Assembly (NCBI GenBank): GCA_023621995.1 | Contig: JAMOAB010000003.1 | Coordinates: 1 to 61,680 of the forward strand | From: Bacillota bacterium | GTDB taxonomy: Bacteria > Bacillota > Clostridia > Caldicoprobacterales > Xylanivirgaceae | Direction: 5' to 3' | DNA: 61,680 bases | Part shown: piece by piece, positions 36,756 to 46,140 of the stretch | How the letters are laid out: the number at the start of each line of letters is the position of its first letter | Numbering within the stretch: the first letter of the stretch is position 1 | Notes under the pieces: model-generated | Told to the model about the DNA's origin: nothing | Seen by the model: only the letters and a program-made list of their open reading frames with translations | Databases searched by the model: none | Program-made: the position numbers and the translations under genes

Positions 36756-36902
36756 AATAATAACAACCTCCAATATAAAATAATAATGCACATATATATA
36801 TAATACCCTTTTGCACTAAAATAAAACAAAATTTTAGTTGAAATGTCAATTGATTTGTAATAATAATAATTATAAACTAGATCTAAGAGAAAAAAAGGAA
36901 AG

Positions 36903-38624
36903 ATGGGCATGAATGATATAAAGAGAATTTTAAAGAGTTATTTTGGATATGATGATTTTTTGCCAGGTCAAAGAGAGGCAATGGAGAGCATATTAGAGGG
37001 CAATGATACGATGGCAATATTCCCCACAGGTGGAGGCAAGTCACTCTGCTATCAGGTACCTGCCATATTATTCGAAGGTACTACAATAGTCATATCTCCC
37101 CTCATATCCCTTATGAAGGATCAGGTAGACGAGCTTGTGGAACGGGGAATACCTGCCACGTATATAAGTAGTGCTGTGCCCGATTCAGAGATAGATAGAC
37201 GCATTGGACAGATGAAAAACAATAGATATAAGATCGTATACATTGCACCAGAGCGTTTTTTTTCAGATGAGTTCATTGATGCCCTTTCACACATCAATAT
37301 TCCATTTGTAGCCATAGATGAGGCCCATTGTATATCCCAGTGGGGCCATAACTTCAGGCCTGCATACTTAAAAATAAGAAAATTTGTAGAACATATAGGT
37401 GATCCCATATTAGCTGCATTTACAGCCACTGCCAACAGCAAAGTTCAAGAAGACATTGTATCCCTTTTAAATATGAAAGATTGTAAAATTTATATAAATA
37501 GCTTTGATAGACCTAATCTTCAATTTAGGGTGGAAAATAGGATTAATAAAAAGGGATATGTACTACGATATATAAGGAGCCACCCAGAACGTTCAGGCAT
37601 AATATATACAGGAACCCGTAAAAATGTAGAAGAGCTATTTGTCTTTCTTAAGGATAGAGATATAAAAGTTGGTATGTATCATGGGGGACTTAGTAACACT
37701 ACTCGAAATAATATGCAAGAGGCCTTTATCTCCGGAGATATAAATGTTATGGTGGCAACAAATGCGTTTGGCATGGGGATAAACAAAGGAGATGTAAGAT
37801 ATGTCATTCACTATAATATGCCAAAGTCTGTAGAGGATTATTATCAGGAAGCAGGTAGGGCAGGGCGGGATGGTAGACAAGCCCAGTGTATACTTCTATA
37901 TTCTGAAGAAGACATGTCTTTAAATAAATATATTATAAGTGCCAATTATCCATCAATAAAGCTAGTAAAGGCCATACATAATAGGATACATGCAAGGGGT
38001 AAGGACGGTATACATATAGATACACTTATAAATAGTTATAGTATTAGTAGATATACTGTTGAAAGTGCTATAAGGAAGTTGGTAGAGCATAACTATATAC
38101 AGATAAGGGGTGGATTTGCCTATATAGACTCAGATAGACCCTTTGAGCTGACCCAACAATCCATAGACAGTCATAAATTGGTGGAGCTAGACAAGCTAGA
38201 TAAGATGCAAGAGTATTGTGAGAGCAAGGAATGTCTTAGAAGATATATACTAAAATACTTTAATGAGGAACCAAACTTTGAAATATGCTATAATTGTAGT
38301 GTATGTGGCATTGGCATAACTGAGAAGGAGAATGAGAAGATAGATAAGTTTTTAGATAATCTGTTTAGTAATGATGAACAATCAAATGGAGGGGCAGACA
38401 AGGCCCTTCTAAACAAACTTAAATTGTGGCGAAAGGATTTAGCTAAAAAGTCGGGTAAGCCTGTCCAGATATTTTTTGATGATAAAATGCTCATGGACAT
38501 AGCCACCTTAAAACCAATGAACAAGAATCAACTTCTGAGAGTGGATGGTTTTACTGATAAGGATATAGAATATTATGGCGATGCCATACTCCAAGAGATA
38601 CATCGTCATATAAAAGAGGGATAA
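36903..38624 (+). CDS. recQ: RecQ-family ATP-dependent DNA helicase
   Basis: 3'-5' helicase for recombination and replication restart. Walker A FPTGGGKSLCYQ, DEAH box AIDEAHCISQWGHNFRP, motif VI QEAGRAGRDG, the RecQ zinc site (CESKECLRRYILKYF followed by CYNCSVC), and a C-terminal HRDC-like helix set. At 573 residues the winged-helix part between zinc site and HRDC is short. ATG 36903 and ATG 36909 are both possible starts. The nitroreductase and NUDIX genes follow on the same strand with 20-30 bp gaps. Confidence 0.9.
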   Translation: MGMNDIKRILKSYFGYDDFLPGQREAMESILEGNDTMAIFPTGGGKSLCYQVPAILFEGTTIVISPLISLMKDQVDELVERGIPATYISSAVPDSEIDRRIGQMKNNRYKIVYIAPERFFSDEFIDALSHINIPFVAIDEAHCISQWGHNFRPAYLKIRKFVEHIGDPILAAFTATANSKVQEDIVSLLNMKDCKIYINSFDRPNLQFRVENRINKKGYVLRYIRSHPERSGIIYTGTRKNVEELFVFLKDRDIKVGMYHGGLSNTTRNNMQEAFISGDINVMVATNAFGMGINKGDVRYVIHYNMPKSVEDYYQEAGRAGRDGRQAQCILLYSEEDMSLNKYIISANYPSIKLVKAIHNRIHARGKDGIHIDTLINSYSISRYTVESAIRKLVEHNYIQIRGGFAYIDSDRPFELTQQSIDSHKLVELDKLDKMQEYCESKECLRRYILKYFNEEPNFEICYNCSVCGIGITEKENEKIDKFLDNLFSNDEQSNGGADKALLNKLKLWRKDLAKKSGKPVQIFFDDKMLMDIATLKPMNKNQLLRVDGFTDKDIEYYGDAILQEIHRHIKEG

Positions 38625-38654
38625 TTAGAAATAAAAGATGGGAGGTTTTTTAAT

Positions 38655-39185
38655 ATGCTAGATCTTCTTAAGAAGAGGAGAAGTATTAGAAAATATAAGG
38701 ATAGAGAAGTAGAAGAAGAGAAGGTTGATTCTATAGTGAAAGCAGCGCTACTATCACCTTCCTCAAGGGGAATATGCCCATGGGAATTCATAGTGGTTAG
38801 GGATAAGGCACTACTTAAAGAGCTATCTAAATGCAAGGAACATAGCTCTAATTTTTTGAAGGATGCTCCCCTTGGTATAGTTGTATTAGCTGACAGTGAA
38901 AAGAGTGATGTATGGATAGAGGACGCCTCTATTGCCTCAATAATAATACAGATAGAAGCTGAGGCTTTAGGCCTTGGTTCATGTTGGATACAGATAAGAA
39001 ATAGAATGCACGATAAGGACAAGACTGCAGAGGAATATATAAGAGAGTTATTATCTATCCCCAACAATATGTGTGTGGAGTCGATAATATCTTTAGGATA
39101 TCCAGATGAAGATAAAGCCCCCCATAGTCTAGATGATCTTCATTATGACAAGGTACACAGTGATAGATATGGAAATAGGTGTTAA
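38655..39185 (+). CDS. Nitroreductase-family FMN oxidoreductase
   Basis: A 176-residue protein starting MLDLLKKRRSIRKYKDREVE, the FMN-binding family start, with LLSPSSRGICPWEFIVV and a C-terminal GLGSCWIQIR. Function (nitro, quinone or other substrates) cannot be told. Preceded by GGGAGG. It forms a run with recQ and the NUDIX gene. Confidence 0.87.
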   Translation: MLDLLKKRRSIRKYKDREVEEEKVDSIVKAALLSPSSRGICPWEFIVVRDKALLKELSKCKEHSSNFLKDAPLGIVVLADSEKSDVWIEDASIASIIIQIEAEALGLGSCWIQIRNRMHDKDKTAEEYIRELLSIPNNMCVESIISLGYPDEDKAPHSLDDLHYDKVHSDRYGNRC

Positions 39186-39207
39186 ATGAATATACGATGG
39201 AGGGGGT

Positions 39208-39759
39208 ATGACTATGGTGGAAAAATTGGAGAGCAAAAAAGTATATGAAGGAAAGATAATTGATGTCTATAGCGATAAGGTAAAACTAGAAAATGGCAGG
39301 ACTACCTATAGAGATGTTGTGAGGCATAGGGATGCAGCTGCCATTCTAGCAATAGACGATGAAAATCAGGTCTTAATTGTCAAACAGTACCGGTATCCCG
39401 TTGGAAAGGGGCTTATAGAACTCCCTGCAGGTCTAATAGACCAAGGTGAGGCACCCCTGGAGGCAGCTAAGCGGGAGCTTAGAGAAGAGACAGGTTATAT
39501 AGCTAACAAATGGACTGAGCTTACATCTTTTTATACATCTGCAGGATGTCACGATGAGAAGCTTTTTTTATATCTTGCCCAAGACATAGAGAAGGTAAGT
39601 GGTCAAGACCTAGATAGGGGGGAGGTACTAACCTATGATAAGATACCTTTCTCGGATCTATATGATATGGTTAAGGTAGGAGAAATAGAAGATGGAAAGA
39701 CCATAATAGGGGTTCTTTTTACTTTCAACAAAATACTTGGTAGACAATATACTTGGTAG
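39208..39759 (+). CDS. NUDIX hydrolase (ADP-ribose pyrophosphatase-like)
   Basis: Hydrolyses nucleoside-diphosphate derivatives, most likely ADP-ribose. The NUDIX box is intact: G-x5-E-x7-REL-x-EETGY in the stretch from [10 protein letters not shown] to REETGYIA (about residues 76-97). N-terminal [20 protein letters not shown] and [20 protein letters not shown] are the ADPRase-type substrate regions. Start ATG 39208 follows GGAGGGGG. Confidence 0.9.
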   Translation: MTMVEKLESKKVYEGKIIDVYSDKVKLENGRTTYRDVVRHRDAAAILAIDDENQVLIVKQYRYPVGKGLIELPAGLIDQGEAPLEAAKRELREETGYIANKWTELTSFYTSAGCHDEKLFLYLAQDIEKVSGQDLDRGEVLTYDKIPFSDLYDMVKVGEIEDGKTIIGVLFTFNKILGRQYTW

Positions 39760-39818
39760 ACAAAATACTCCTAGCAAAAGGAGCCTTAGTATGAAATAGA
39801 AGGAAGAGGAATGTAAAA

Positions 39819-40553
39819 ATGAAGGCATATACAGATACAAAAGTAGAAAATGTACAGAACGTAAAAGGCACAGAAGGGAATATAAAAGAGACGCTATTTT
39901 TTAAAGGTGAAAGAGCATATTCTAGAGTAAAGATGTTTAACCGAATATTTGCCCTAATAGTTGCTCTGTTTCCCATAGTAGTAGGCATGTTCGACTTTTA
40001 TTTTCCGTATTTTGTCGTATATGTTGTGTGTGCAGTTGGGATATATTCGCCATATATACTGGAACATAAATTTAACCTCATAATATTAGAAGAGGTACGC
40101 TTCCTCATCACATTCCACACCATGTTACATACTTTTTTTGGCAAATTATTTGAGTTCTACCGTAAATATTCATGGTATGATGATGTATTACATGTATTAG
40201 GAGGTATGCTTCTTGCCTTCATAGCTATGCCCCTTTTCTATTCAGTTGAACTCAACTATTCTACTTTTACAAAAAAAGGAATGCGATTAAAAGTAGATAT
40301 AGATACATTTAACTTTGTAAATGCAGCAGGAGTGATGTGGGAGATAGCTGAGTTCATGGCAGATCTTGTATTTGTAGATGTGCCAGGTTATAGACTGGCT
40401 CAAGAGGGAAGTCTGTTTGATACTATGACTGATCTCATTGAAAATAACATAGGTGCTTTAATCGCAATATTTATATTTTGGAAACTATTAGATATGGAGA
40501 AGATGAAGAAACAAAATAAGGACGAGCTTATGAAGAGCCTTATAGTTAGTTAG
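39819..40553 (+). CDS. Membrane protein, DUF2238/YjdF-like
   Basis: A ~244-residue protein with about six helices (from residue ~43). The pattern YDDVLHVLGGMLLAF, then VMWEIAEFMAD and GYRLAQEGSLFDTMTDLIEN recalls the YjdF/DUF2238 family, where a Trp-Glu pair and a D-x3-D motif lie in the second half. Function unknown. Site GGAAGAGGA precedes ATG 39819. It stands 59 bp after the NUDIX gene. Confidence 0.65.
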   Translation: MKAYTDTKVENVQNVKGTEGNIKETLFFKGERAYSRVKMFNRIFALIVALFPIVVGMFDFYFPYFVVYVVCAVGIYSPYILEHKFNLIILEEVRFLITFHTMLHTFFGKLFEFYRKYSWYDDVLHVLGGMLLAFIAMPLFYSVELNYSTFTKKGMRLKVDIDTFNFVNAAGVMWEIAEFMADLVFVDVPGYRLAQEGSLFDTMTDLIENNIGALIAIFIFWKLLDMEKMKKQNKDELMKSLIVS

Positions 40554-40737
40554 CTCAATACTAAAAATATTAGCTTATACATTTATAAATATACAAACAA
40601 AATCAAAATATAAAAACTAGTCAAATACGCCTATTGAAAAATATGAAATAAATGTTAAAATAAGAGTAGTGTTGTCATATTTAGCCTATTAATGCAAGAC
40701 CCTTTAATACTTTATCTGTAGAATGGGGAATTAAAAT

Positions 40738-42048
40738 ATGAGACGACTGTTCACACACGACAGCTTGACAGGGCTACCTAGGGGTAGATGGTTTATAAAG
40801 AAATTACAAGGAAATTTAAAACGAAGTCAAGGCAATATAAGCTTTGCTGTTTTTTATATAGATGTTGACAATTTCCAAATTATAAATGACATATATGGAT
40901 ATATATTCGGTGACAGGGTTCTAAAGCAGGTTGCACAGCGATTGGAAAAATATATTACTTCCAAAGACGGAATAGTATCGAGAATAGGAAGTGATGAATT
41001 TTTAATCTTTTATCCCATGATAAGGGATAGGGAGAAGATCTATGAGTTGGCAAACGGTATACTAGCTGAGTTCAACAGACCTATCATATGTGATAATAAT
41101 AAGCTCTATATAGGTCTGAGTATGGGAATAGCTTTTTATCCAGATCATGGGCGGGAGGCCCACGAACTTCTTAGAAATGCCAATATAGCAATGTACAATG
41201 TAAAAGATGAGGGGAAGAACAGTTTTGCCATATATGATAAATCTATGTGTAAAGAGGTCATTGATGCAGCTATAATTAAGAGAGATTTAAAAAAAGCTGT
41301 GAAACATTCTCAATTTAAACTACATTATCATCCCCAAATAGATTTAAAATCGAAAGAAGTGGCGTGCTTAGAAGTTTTGACCAGATGGGAACATCCAGAA
41401 AAAGGTCTTATATATCCTAACAATTTTATACCCATAGCAGAGGAGAATGGGCTCATTGTTCCTCTAGGTGATTTTATATTATATTCTGCATGTAAACAGC
41501 TTAAGGAGTGGCAGAATAATGGATTTACTGGTTATGGAATATCTATAAATATATCTCCCATACAACTACAGCATCGTAATTTTATAGATAAAGTCCGAGA
41601 TATTCTAGACGAAACAGGCATAGATCCATGTTACCTAGAGTTTGAGATAACAGAAAATAGCCTTATAAGATATATAGATCAAACAAATGACATTCTGGCC
41701 GAGTTACGCAATATGGGTATAAGGATATCACTAGATGACTTTGGTACAGGCTATTCCTCACTTAGCTACTTAAAGGATCTGCCTGTAGATATAATTAAAA
41801 TTGATCGAACATTTATAAAGAGTATTGAGAATGGAGTAGAGAGGGCAATTACAAACGCCATTATAGATCTTGGCCATGAGATGGATCTATGTATAACGGC
41901 TGAAGGTGTAGAGACAAAAGATCAGCTCAATATTTTAAGAGATCAGGGCTGTGATAGAGTGCAAGGTTTTTTATTTAGTAAACCTCTAAACAATATAGAA
42001 ATTGAGAATAAAGTTACCGAAATATATCAACAAATTAATGCCATTTAA
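40738..42048 (+). CDS. GGDEF-EAL cyclic-di-GMP protein with degenerate GGDEF motif
   Basis: N-terminal diguanylate cyclase domain (HDSLTGLPRG, NDIYGYIFGD) with GSDEF instead of GGDEF at residues 84-88, followed by an EAL phosphodiesterase domain with EVL (212-214) and intact DDFGTGYSSLSYLKDLP and later TAEGVET. No sensor domain precedes the GGDEF domain; an in-frame stop lies just upstream, so it is complete from ATG 40738 (site GGGGAA). Likely role is c-di-GMP breakdown with the GGDEF domain acting as regulator; this is inferred. Confidence 0.88.
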   Translation: MRRLFTHDSLTGLPRGRWFIKKLQGNLKRSQGNISFAVFYIDVDNFQIINDIYGYIFGDRVLKQVAQRLEKYITSKDGIVSRIGSDEFLIFYPMIRDREKIYELANGILAEFNRPIICDNNKLYIGLSMGIAFYPDHGREAHELLRNANIAMYNVKDEGKNSFAIYDKSMCKEVIDAAIIKRDLKKAVKHSQFKLHYHPQIDLKSKEVACLEVLTRWEHPEKGLIYPNNFIPIAEENGLIVPLGDFILYSACKQLKEWQNNGFTGYGISINISPIQLQHRNFIDKVRDILDETGIDPCYLEFEITENSLIRYIDQTNDILAELRNMGIRISLDDFGTGYSSLSYLKDLPVDIIKIDRTFIKSIENGVERAITNAIIDLGHEMDLCITAEGVETKDQLNILRDQGCDRVQGFLFSKPLNNIEIENKVTEIYQQINAI

Positions 42049-42102
42049 ATATAATATATGAGACCTAGTTTGTGGAGCATCGAAAAAGGAAGTGGATAGA
42101 TC

Positions 42103-42375
42103 ATGGCTTACAAGGAAACTTTTGATATTGTTGCCTTTCGCTCCCGTAGCCATGCTTTACGATTTAGCCAGATACTAAAAGATTCTGGCTATTCCAATCA
42201 TGTGATCTCCACACCTAAGGAGGTCTCTATAGGGTGTGGGCTTTCAGTGAAGTTTTCACCTGCTTTGACTCCCTATGTTGTTCGTATATATTCTATATAT
42301 AGATACCCCATATCAGGTTTTTATCATATAGAGAGGATAGGGAGTACAGTTCAAGTTACACGTATACCTGTTTAA
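42103..42375 (+). CDS. DUF3343 protein (putative Se/S carrier-like)
   Basis: A 90-residue protein with the DUF3343 pattern: FRSRSHALRFSQILKDSGYS near the start and a conserved cysteine in SIGCGLSVKFS. Family members are annotated as putative selenium or sulfur carriers because they neighbour such genes. Here the closest candidate partner is OsmC downstream, which also carries a reactive Cys. Function is unproven. Confidence 0.75.
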   Translation: MAYKETFDIVAFRSRSHALRFSQILKDSGYSNHVISTPKEVSIGCGLSVKFSPALTPYVVRIYSIYRYPISGFYHIERIGSTVQVTRIPV

Positions 42376-42395
42376 AGCATGACATTGCCGTATTA

Positions 42396-42430
42396 TTATG
42401 TTTATTCTATCTAATTTATGTTTATTCTAT
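42396..42430. repeat. Tandem 15-bp direct repeat before osmC
   Basis: TTATGTTTATTCTAT occurs at 42396-42410 and again at 42416-42430, with a 20-bp period, in the ~100-bp gap before the OsmC gene. It may be an operator or just a duplication. Confidence 0.6.
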
Positions 42431-42474
42431 AAGTAAGCTGTAAATACTATAAATAAGAAGGGAGCATAAAGAGT

Positions 42475-42909
42475 ATGGCCAAGGTCAAATATTCATTGAA
42501 AGCAAGGAGTGAAAGTCCAGCTAGGCTAATTGCAGACACTGGCGAATTTAAAATAGTTATAGATGAACCTACTAACCTAGGTGGAACCAATGAGGGACCT
42601 AATCCGGTCCAATATGTCCTTGCAGCGTTATGCGGATGTTTAAACGTGGTAGGACATATGATCGCTAATGAGATGGGGTTTGAGCTTAAGGGGTTGGAAT
42701 TTGAGATAGAAGGAGATATAAACCCTGCTAAGCTATATGGCAAACCTGGAGGCAATAGGGCAGGCTATGAGGAGATACGGGTAGATATAATACCCGATAC
42801 AGATGCTGATGAGACCACGTTGGAAAAATGGCTAGAGCTTGTAGAAGACAGATGCCCTGTAAGTGATAATTTAGCAAATATAACTCCTGTCAAGATATCT
42901 GTAAAATAA
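42475..42909 (+). CDS. OsmC-family thiol peroxidase-like protein
   Basis: A 144-residue OsmC/Ohr-type protein: N-terminal beta strands, NLGGTNEGPNPVQYVLAAL with the first redox Cys pair region (LCGCLNVV) and a second Cys in EDRCPVSDNLAN, as in organic-hydroperoxide reductases. It may reduce hydroperoxides or process persulfides. GGGAGC precedes ATG 42475. Confidence 0.88.
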   Translation: MAKVKYSLKARSESPARLIADTGEFKIVIDEPTNLGGTNEGPNPVQYVLAALCGCLNVVGHMIANEMGFELKGLEFEIEGDINPAKLYGKPGGNRAGYEEIRVDIIPDTDADETTLEKWLELVEDRCPVSDNLANITPVKISVK

Positions 42910-42922
42910 GTTTTAGACTTAT

Positions 42923-42950
42923 AAAAGAGACGGCAAAAGCCGTCTCTTTT
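42923..42950. terminator. Bidirectional terminator between osmC and thiT
   Basis: AAAAGAGACGGC (42923-42934) pairs perfectly with GCCGTCTCTTTT (42939-42950) around an AAAA loop. Confidence 0.9.
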
Positions 42951-42968
42951 ATATTATAGGCTTTTTCT

Positions 42969-43523
42969 CTATTTTGTCTGTTTGGAGAATAGATGACCAC
43001 CATATTGTACCAAAGACCAGGATATAACCAAGGCTATCACCATATCTACTCCTAAAAATCCGCCATTATATCGTATAGAATGTACAAGAGGATTTACTCC
43101 CTCAGGAAATGTACTTCTAAAGAATATCATACCTGAGATTACATGGGTTAAAAATCGACAAAAAGTACCTAATAGGATACCAGAGAATACGTTTTTGAAA
43201 TCTTTGGATTTTTTGGCGAACAAGCCTGCAAGCCCTAGACAACCATAGGCTACAGGATAATCCAATATTATGGATATGGGATGGGCTGCCCACTTGGAGC
43301 CTAATAAGTAGTGAATTATTCCATAGAGTGCTCCTACAATAAACCCCTTGCCTGCGCCCCAGCGTATGGCAAATATAAATATAGGCACCATAGAACCTAG
43401 TGTGACAGAACCACCATAGGGCATTTTAAACAACTTAAGGTAGCTTAGAGCTTGTGCCATGGCGATCATTATTCCACCTTCTACCAACATTCGTGTGTTT
43501 GACATACTTGTCTCATTTTTCAT
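42969..43523 (-). CDS. thiT: Thiamine ECF transporter S component ThiT
   Basis: Membrane subunit that binds thiamine for ECF-type uptake. A 184-residue protein with about six helices, MLVEGGIMIAMAQALSYLKL at the start, VTLGSMVPIFIFAIRWGAGK, and the ligand-contact region AHPISIILDYPVAYGCLGLA. A TPP riboswitch with terminator precedes it and supports thiamine. No EcfAA'T genes are nearby, so the shared module lies elsewhere. AAGGAGG precedes ATG 43523. Confidence 0.93.
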   Translation of the reverse strand: MKNETSMSNTRMLVEGGIMIAMAQALSYLKLFKMPYGGSVTLGSMVPIFIFAIRWGAGKGFIVGALYGIIHYLLGSKWAAHPISIILDYPVAYGCLGLAGLFAKKSKDFKNVFSGILLGTFCRFLTHVISGMIFFRSTFPEGVNPLVHSIRYNGGFLGVDMVIALVISWSLVQYGGHLFSKQTK

Positions 43524-43550
43524 TATAAATTTTCCTCCTTATATGGGGAC

Positions 43551-43589
43551 AAATAAAAGGCTATATACCAACGAAAGGTATATAGCCTT
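43551..43589 (-). terminator. Riboswitch-controlled terminator of thiT
   Basis: On the minus strand AAGGCTATATACC pairs with GGTATATAGCCTT (13 pairs, plus-strand arms 43557-43569 and 43577-43589) followed by TTATTTG. Position between TPP riboswitch and thiT start marks it as the expression platform. Confidence 0.8.
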
Positions 43590-43599
43590 ATAATCAAAA

Positions 43600-43692
43600 T
43601 TTGCTAAAATTCCTACGCTGGCATTATCCAGATCAGGTTTTTAGGGTCGGAGTACGATAAACTCCCTCTCAGCCAAATTGATTTAGCTCCCC
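43600..43692 (-). ncRNA. TPP riboswitch upstream of thiT
   Basis: Minus strand reads GGGGAGCTAAATC, then GGCTGAGAGGG, ACCCT, and AACCTGATCTGGATAATGCC with AGCGTAGG: the near-invariant thi-box core. GCTAAA and TTTAGC close P1. Repression by thiamine diphosphate through the downstream terminator is inferred. Confidence 0.95.
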
Positions 43693-43769
43693 ATTTATTA
43701 TTTAATTAACACGGTTTAAAACCAGTGAACTTTGCTAATTATAGCACTTATACATATATATGTCAAACA

Positions 43770-44960
43770 CTATGTCCTAAATATAACTTCCTCTTTACTG
43801 AACATATATCGGGCAAAAGCTATAGACAGACCGATATATATGAACATCCATATAAAGACAATGGCAAGATGGGTGATATTGAATATACCTAGTGTCAATT
43901 CCTTTATAATAGCTACCGTATTCACTATAGGTATATGCAAAAATACTGTAGACATATTCTTTGGCTCTATAAAATAAGAGGTAAATCCAATCATACCTAT
44001 AAAACTCAAGGGAGTTAGATAGGTTTGGGCTTCCTTAAATGAACGGGCATATATACTTATAGCAAGTGCCAATGCTCCGAATACCATGGTTAAGAGTATT
44101 GTTATTACTGCTATTATAATAAGTGCTTTAGGTTCGAGAGCAAACGTTGTACCTTCTACACCATAGCCAAATGCCTCAGGTGAAGTTTTCATAGATATGG
44201 CCAGTCCCCCTATGAAGGCTAGGGACGTTATGATCCCCATAGTTGTTATAGCCAGGAATTTACCCCAAAGAAGTGACATTCTACTAGCTTGCGTGGTTAG
44301 TAGTGGCTCTAACGTTCCCCGTTCCTTTTCTCCAGCACCTAAATCTACAGCTGATGCAATAGGACCTGAAGAGGCAAATATTACAAGCATCATAGGGAGC
44401 ATCAAAGAGAGCATGAGCTTACCAAAGCCACTCTCCTCTTTTTCAGGTGATTTAGTGACAGTGTTTATAGGGTTTAGGATGTTAGTATCTATCTTTTTAT
44501 TCTCTAGGCGCCTTGTAACTATGTCCTTAGAGTATTGATCTATTATTTCATTTATATATGACATCACCATATTAGATTTTTGACTAGTATTGTCAAAGAC
44601 TATGGTGATATTTGCTTCTTGTTCAGTGGCAATATTTTCGTCAAATCCCTGGGGAATCTCTATACCTAGAAGGAGTTTTCCTGCCTTTACGTCTTCTAAC
44701 ATATTATCAGATTCCTTAATCTTTATATTCTTTTGGGCTTTTATAATCTCTCCTATTTCGCTGTCATCATTATCTATCATGGCGATCTCTATTCCATCTT
44801 CTTTTTCCATAAAACTTGTAGTACCCTTTATTCCCTTACCCATAAATCCAAACATTATAGGATATAATAAAAAGGGGATTAGTATGGCAGCCACTAAAGT
44901 CTTCTTATCTCTAAATATATCTAATAGCTCTTTTTTATACACAATTGAAGTTATACTCAT
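43770..44960 (-). CDS. ABC-2 type permease (NatB-like)
   Basis: A 396-residue membrane subunit with one helix near the N-terminus (KELLDIFRDKKTLVAAILIP), a ~150-residue extracytoplasmic region and five to six helices at ~180-385 including VDLGAGEKERGTLEPLLTTQ, typical of the NatB/YhaP permease group for sodium or drug export. It overlaps the ATPase gene by 4 bp (start at 44960, ATPase stop at 44957). Substrate is not certain. Confidence 0.85.
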   Translation of the reverse strand: MSITSIVYKKELLDIFRDKKTLVAAILIPFLLYPIMFGFMGKGIKGTTSFMEKEDGIEIAMIDNDDSEIGEIIKAQKNIKIKESDNMLEDVKAGKLLLGIEIPQGFDENIATEQEANITIVFDNTSQKSNMVMSYINEIIDQYSKDIVTRRLENKKIDTNILNPINTVTKSPEKEESGFGKLMLSLMLPMMLVIFASSGPIASAVDLGAGEKERGTLEPLLTTQASRMSLLWGKFLAITTMGIITSLAFIGGLAISMKTSPEAFGYGVEGTTFALEPKALIIIAVITILLTMVFGALALAISIYARSFKEAQTYLTPLSFIGMIGFTSYFIEPKNMSTVFLHIPIVNTVAIIKELTLGIFNITHLAIVFIWMFIYIGLSIAFARYMFSKEEVIFRT

Positions 44961-45706
44961 CTTTTTTCACCTACCAATTGAATAAAAATGTCTTCCATAT
45001 TATCTTTTTCGTATTTTTTCTTAAAATAGTCAATAGTACCTTCGTCCATAATTGATCCCTTATGGATTATTATGATTCTATCAGAAAGCCTCTCTACTTC
45101 TTGCATACTATGACTAGAAAATATAATGGATTTGCCCTCTTCTCTACATTGTAATATAAAATCATGTACAATCTTAGCTGCTGTAACATCTAGGCCTGTG
45201 GTAGGCTCATCGAATAACATGACTGTAGGTTGGTGCACTATAGAGCGGGCAATAGCTACCCTCTGTTTCATGCCCCTTGAAAATTTACCTACCCTTCTAT
45301 CTATATATTCTTCCATCTGAAACTTGTCTATGAGCTCATTTATACTGTCCTTCATATCTTTTTCATCCATGCTATTGAGTTTTCCAAAGTATTCGATATT
45401 TTCCCTTGCTGTAAGCCGGTCATATAGTCCTACTTCACCACCAAATAATATGCCGATCTCTTTTCTAACTTTTTGTGGCTCTTCTATAATGCTATAATCG
45501 TTTATAAATGCTGTTCCTTTAGTAGGTTTTAGCATAGTGGCAAGCATTCTAAGTGTGGTTGTCTTGCCAGCTCCATTTTCCCCCAAGAGTCCTACTATTT
45601 CACCATCATTCACAGTAAAGCTTATATCTTTTACTGCTTCTACGTCTTTGAATTTTTTGCTTAAGCCTTTGACAACAATCATATCTTTCTGACCTTTAAA
45701 TTCCAT
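44957..45706 (-). CDS. ABC transporter ATPase (NatA-like)
   Basis: Walker A GENGAGKTTTLRMLATMLK, signature FSRGMKQRVAIARSI, Walker B PTVMLFDEPTTGLDVTAAK, H-loop SSHSMQEVERL: an intact ATPase of the NatA type, partner of the permease encoded after it. The start is unusual: the only strong site (GGAGG near 45733) is ~29 bases ahead of ATG 45706, and no other in-frame start lies between; ATG 45682 gives the common N-terminus MIVVKGLSKKF but has only a weak site. Confidence 0.88.
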   Translation of the reverse strand: MEFKGQKDMIVVKGLSKKFKDVEAVKDISFTVNDGEIVGLLGENGAGKTTTLRMLATMLKPTKGTAFINDYSIIEEPQKVRKEIGILFGGEVGLYDRLTARENIEYFGKLNSMDEKDMKDSINELIDKFQMEEYIDRRVGKFSRGMKQRVAIARSIVHQPTVMLFDEPTTGLDVTAAKIVHDFILQCREEGKSIIFSSHSMQEVERLSDRIIIIHKGSIMDEGTIDYFKKKYEKDNMEDIFIQLVGEKR

Positions 45707-46140
45707 GTTTAAAGGATTTTAAAGACCAGTGTGCACCTCCTTTTTCTAGAATTCAGAAAATAATCCACTATATTATACCATAAACCTATATACTTTAGAG
45801 ATAACAAAAATAACTACTTCAATCTGCAATTTAGTAAATGTACTAGTATAAAGCTATGCATCTTTCATTTCGCCATTGAATATATTTTGACGATATGCTA
45901 GATATACTATATCTATTTTATAAATCTATAATTTGAGATATGCTTTTGTTATTATAAAAGGAAGACAAAGCATGGGAGTATTATGATCTGGCATTAGATA
46001 GAGGATTTTTTAAAAGTTTAGCGAATAAGATAATAGGTATTCAAGTTACCTAGACTTGACCAATTTTATGGATAATCTGCTTATCTATATTCAGTATTGA
46101 TGACAATTATCCATACTATCATATCAAAAGGAGTGTTTCA
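45707..46140. other. Intergenic region between natA-like and nagD-like genes
   Basis: About 430 bp, AT-rich. It must hold two divergent promoters but none is clear. A short open stretch near 45965-46050 encodes ~28 residues without a start codon and matches nothing I know. AAAGGAG at its end is the site of the next gene. Confidence 0.4.

Noticed and set aside
45965-46050. Short open stretch of ~28 codons as a gene or gene remnant
   Set aside because: No start codon, and no family recognised.
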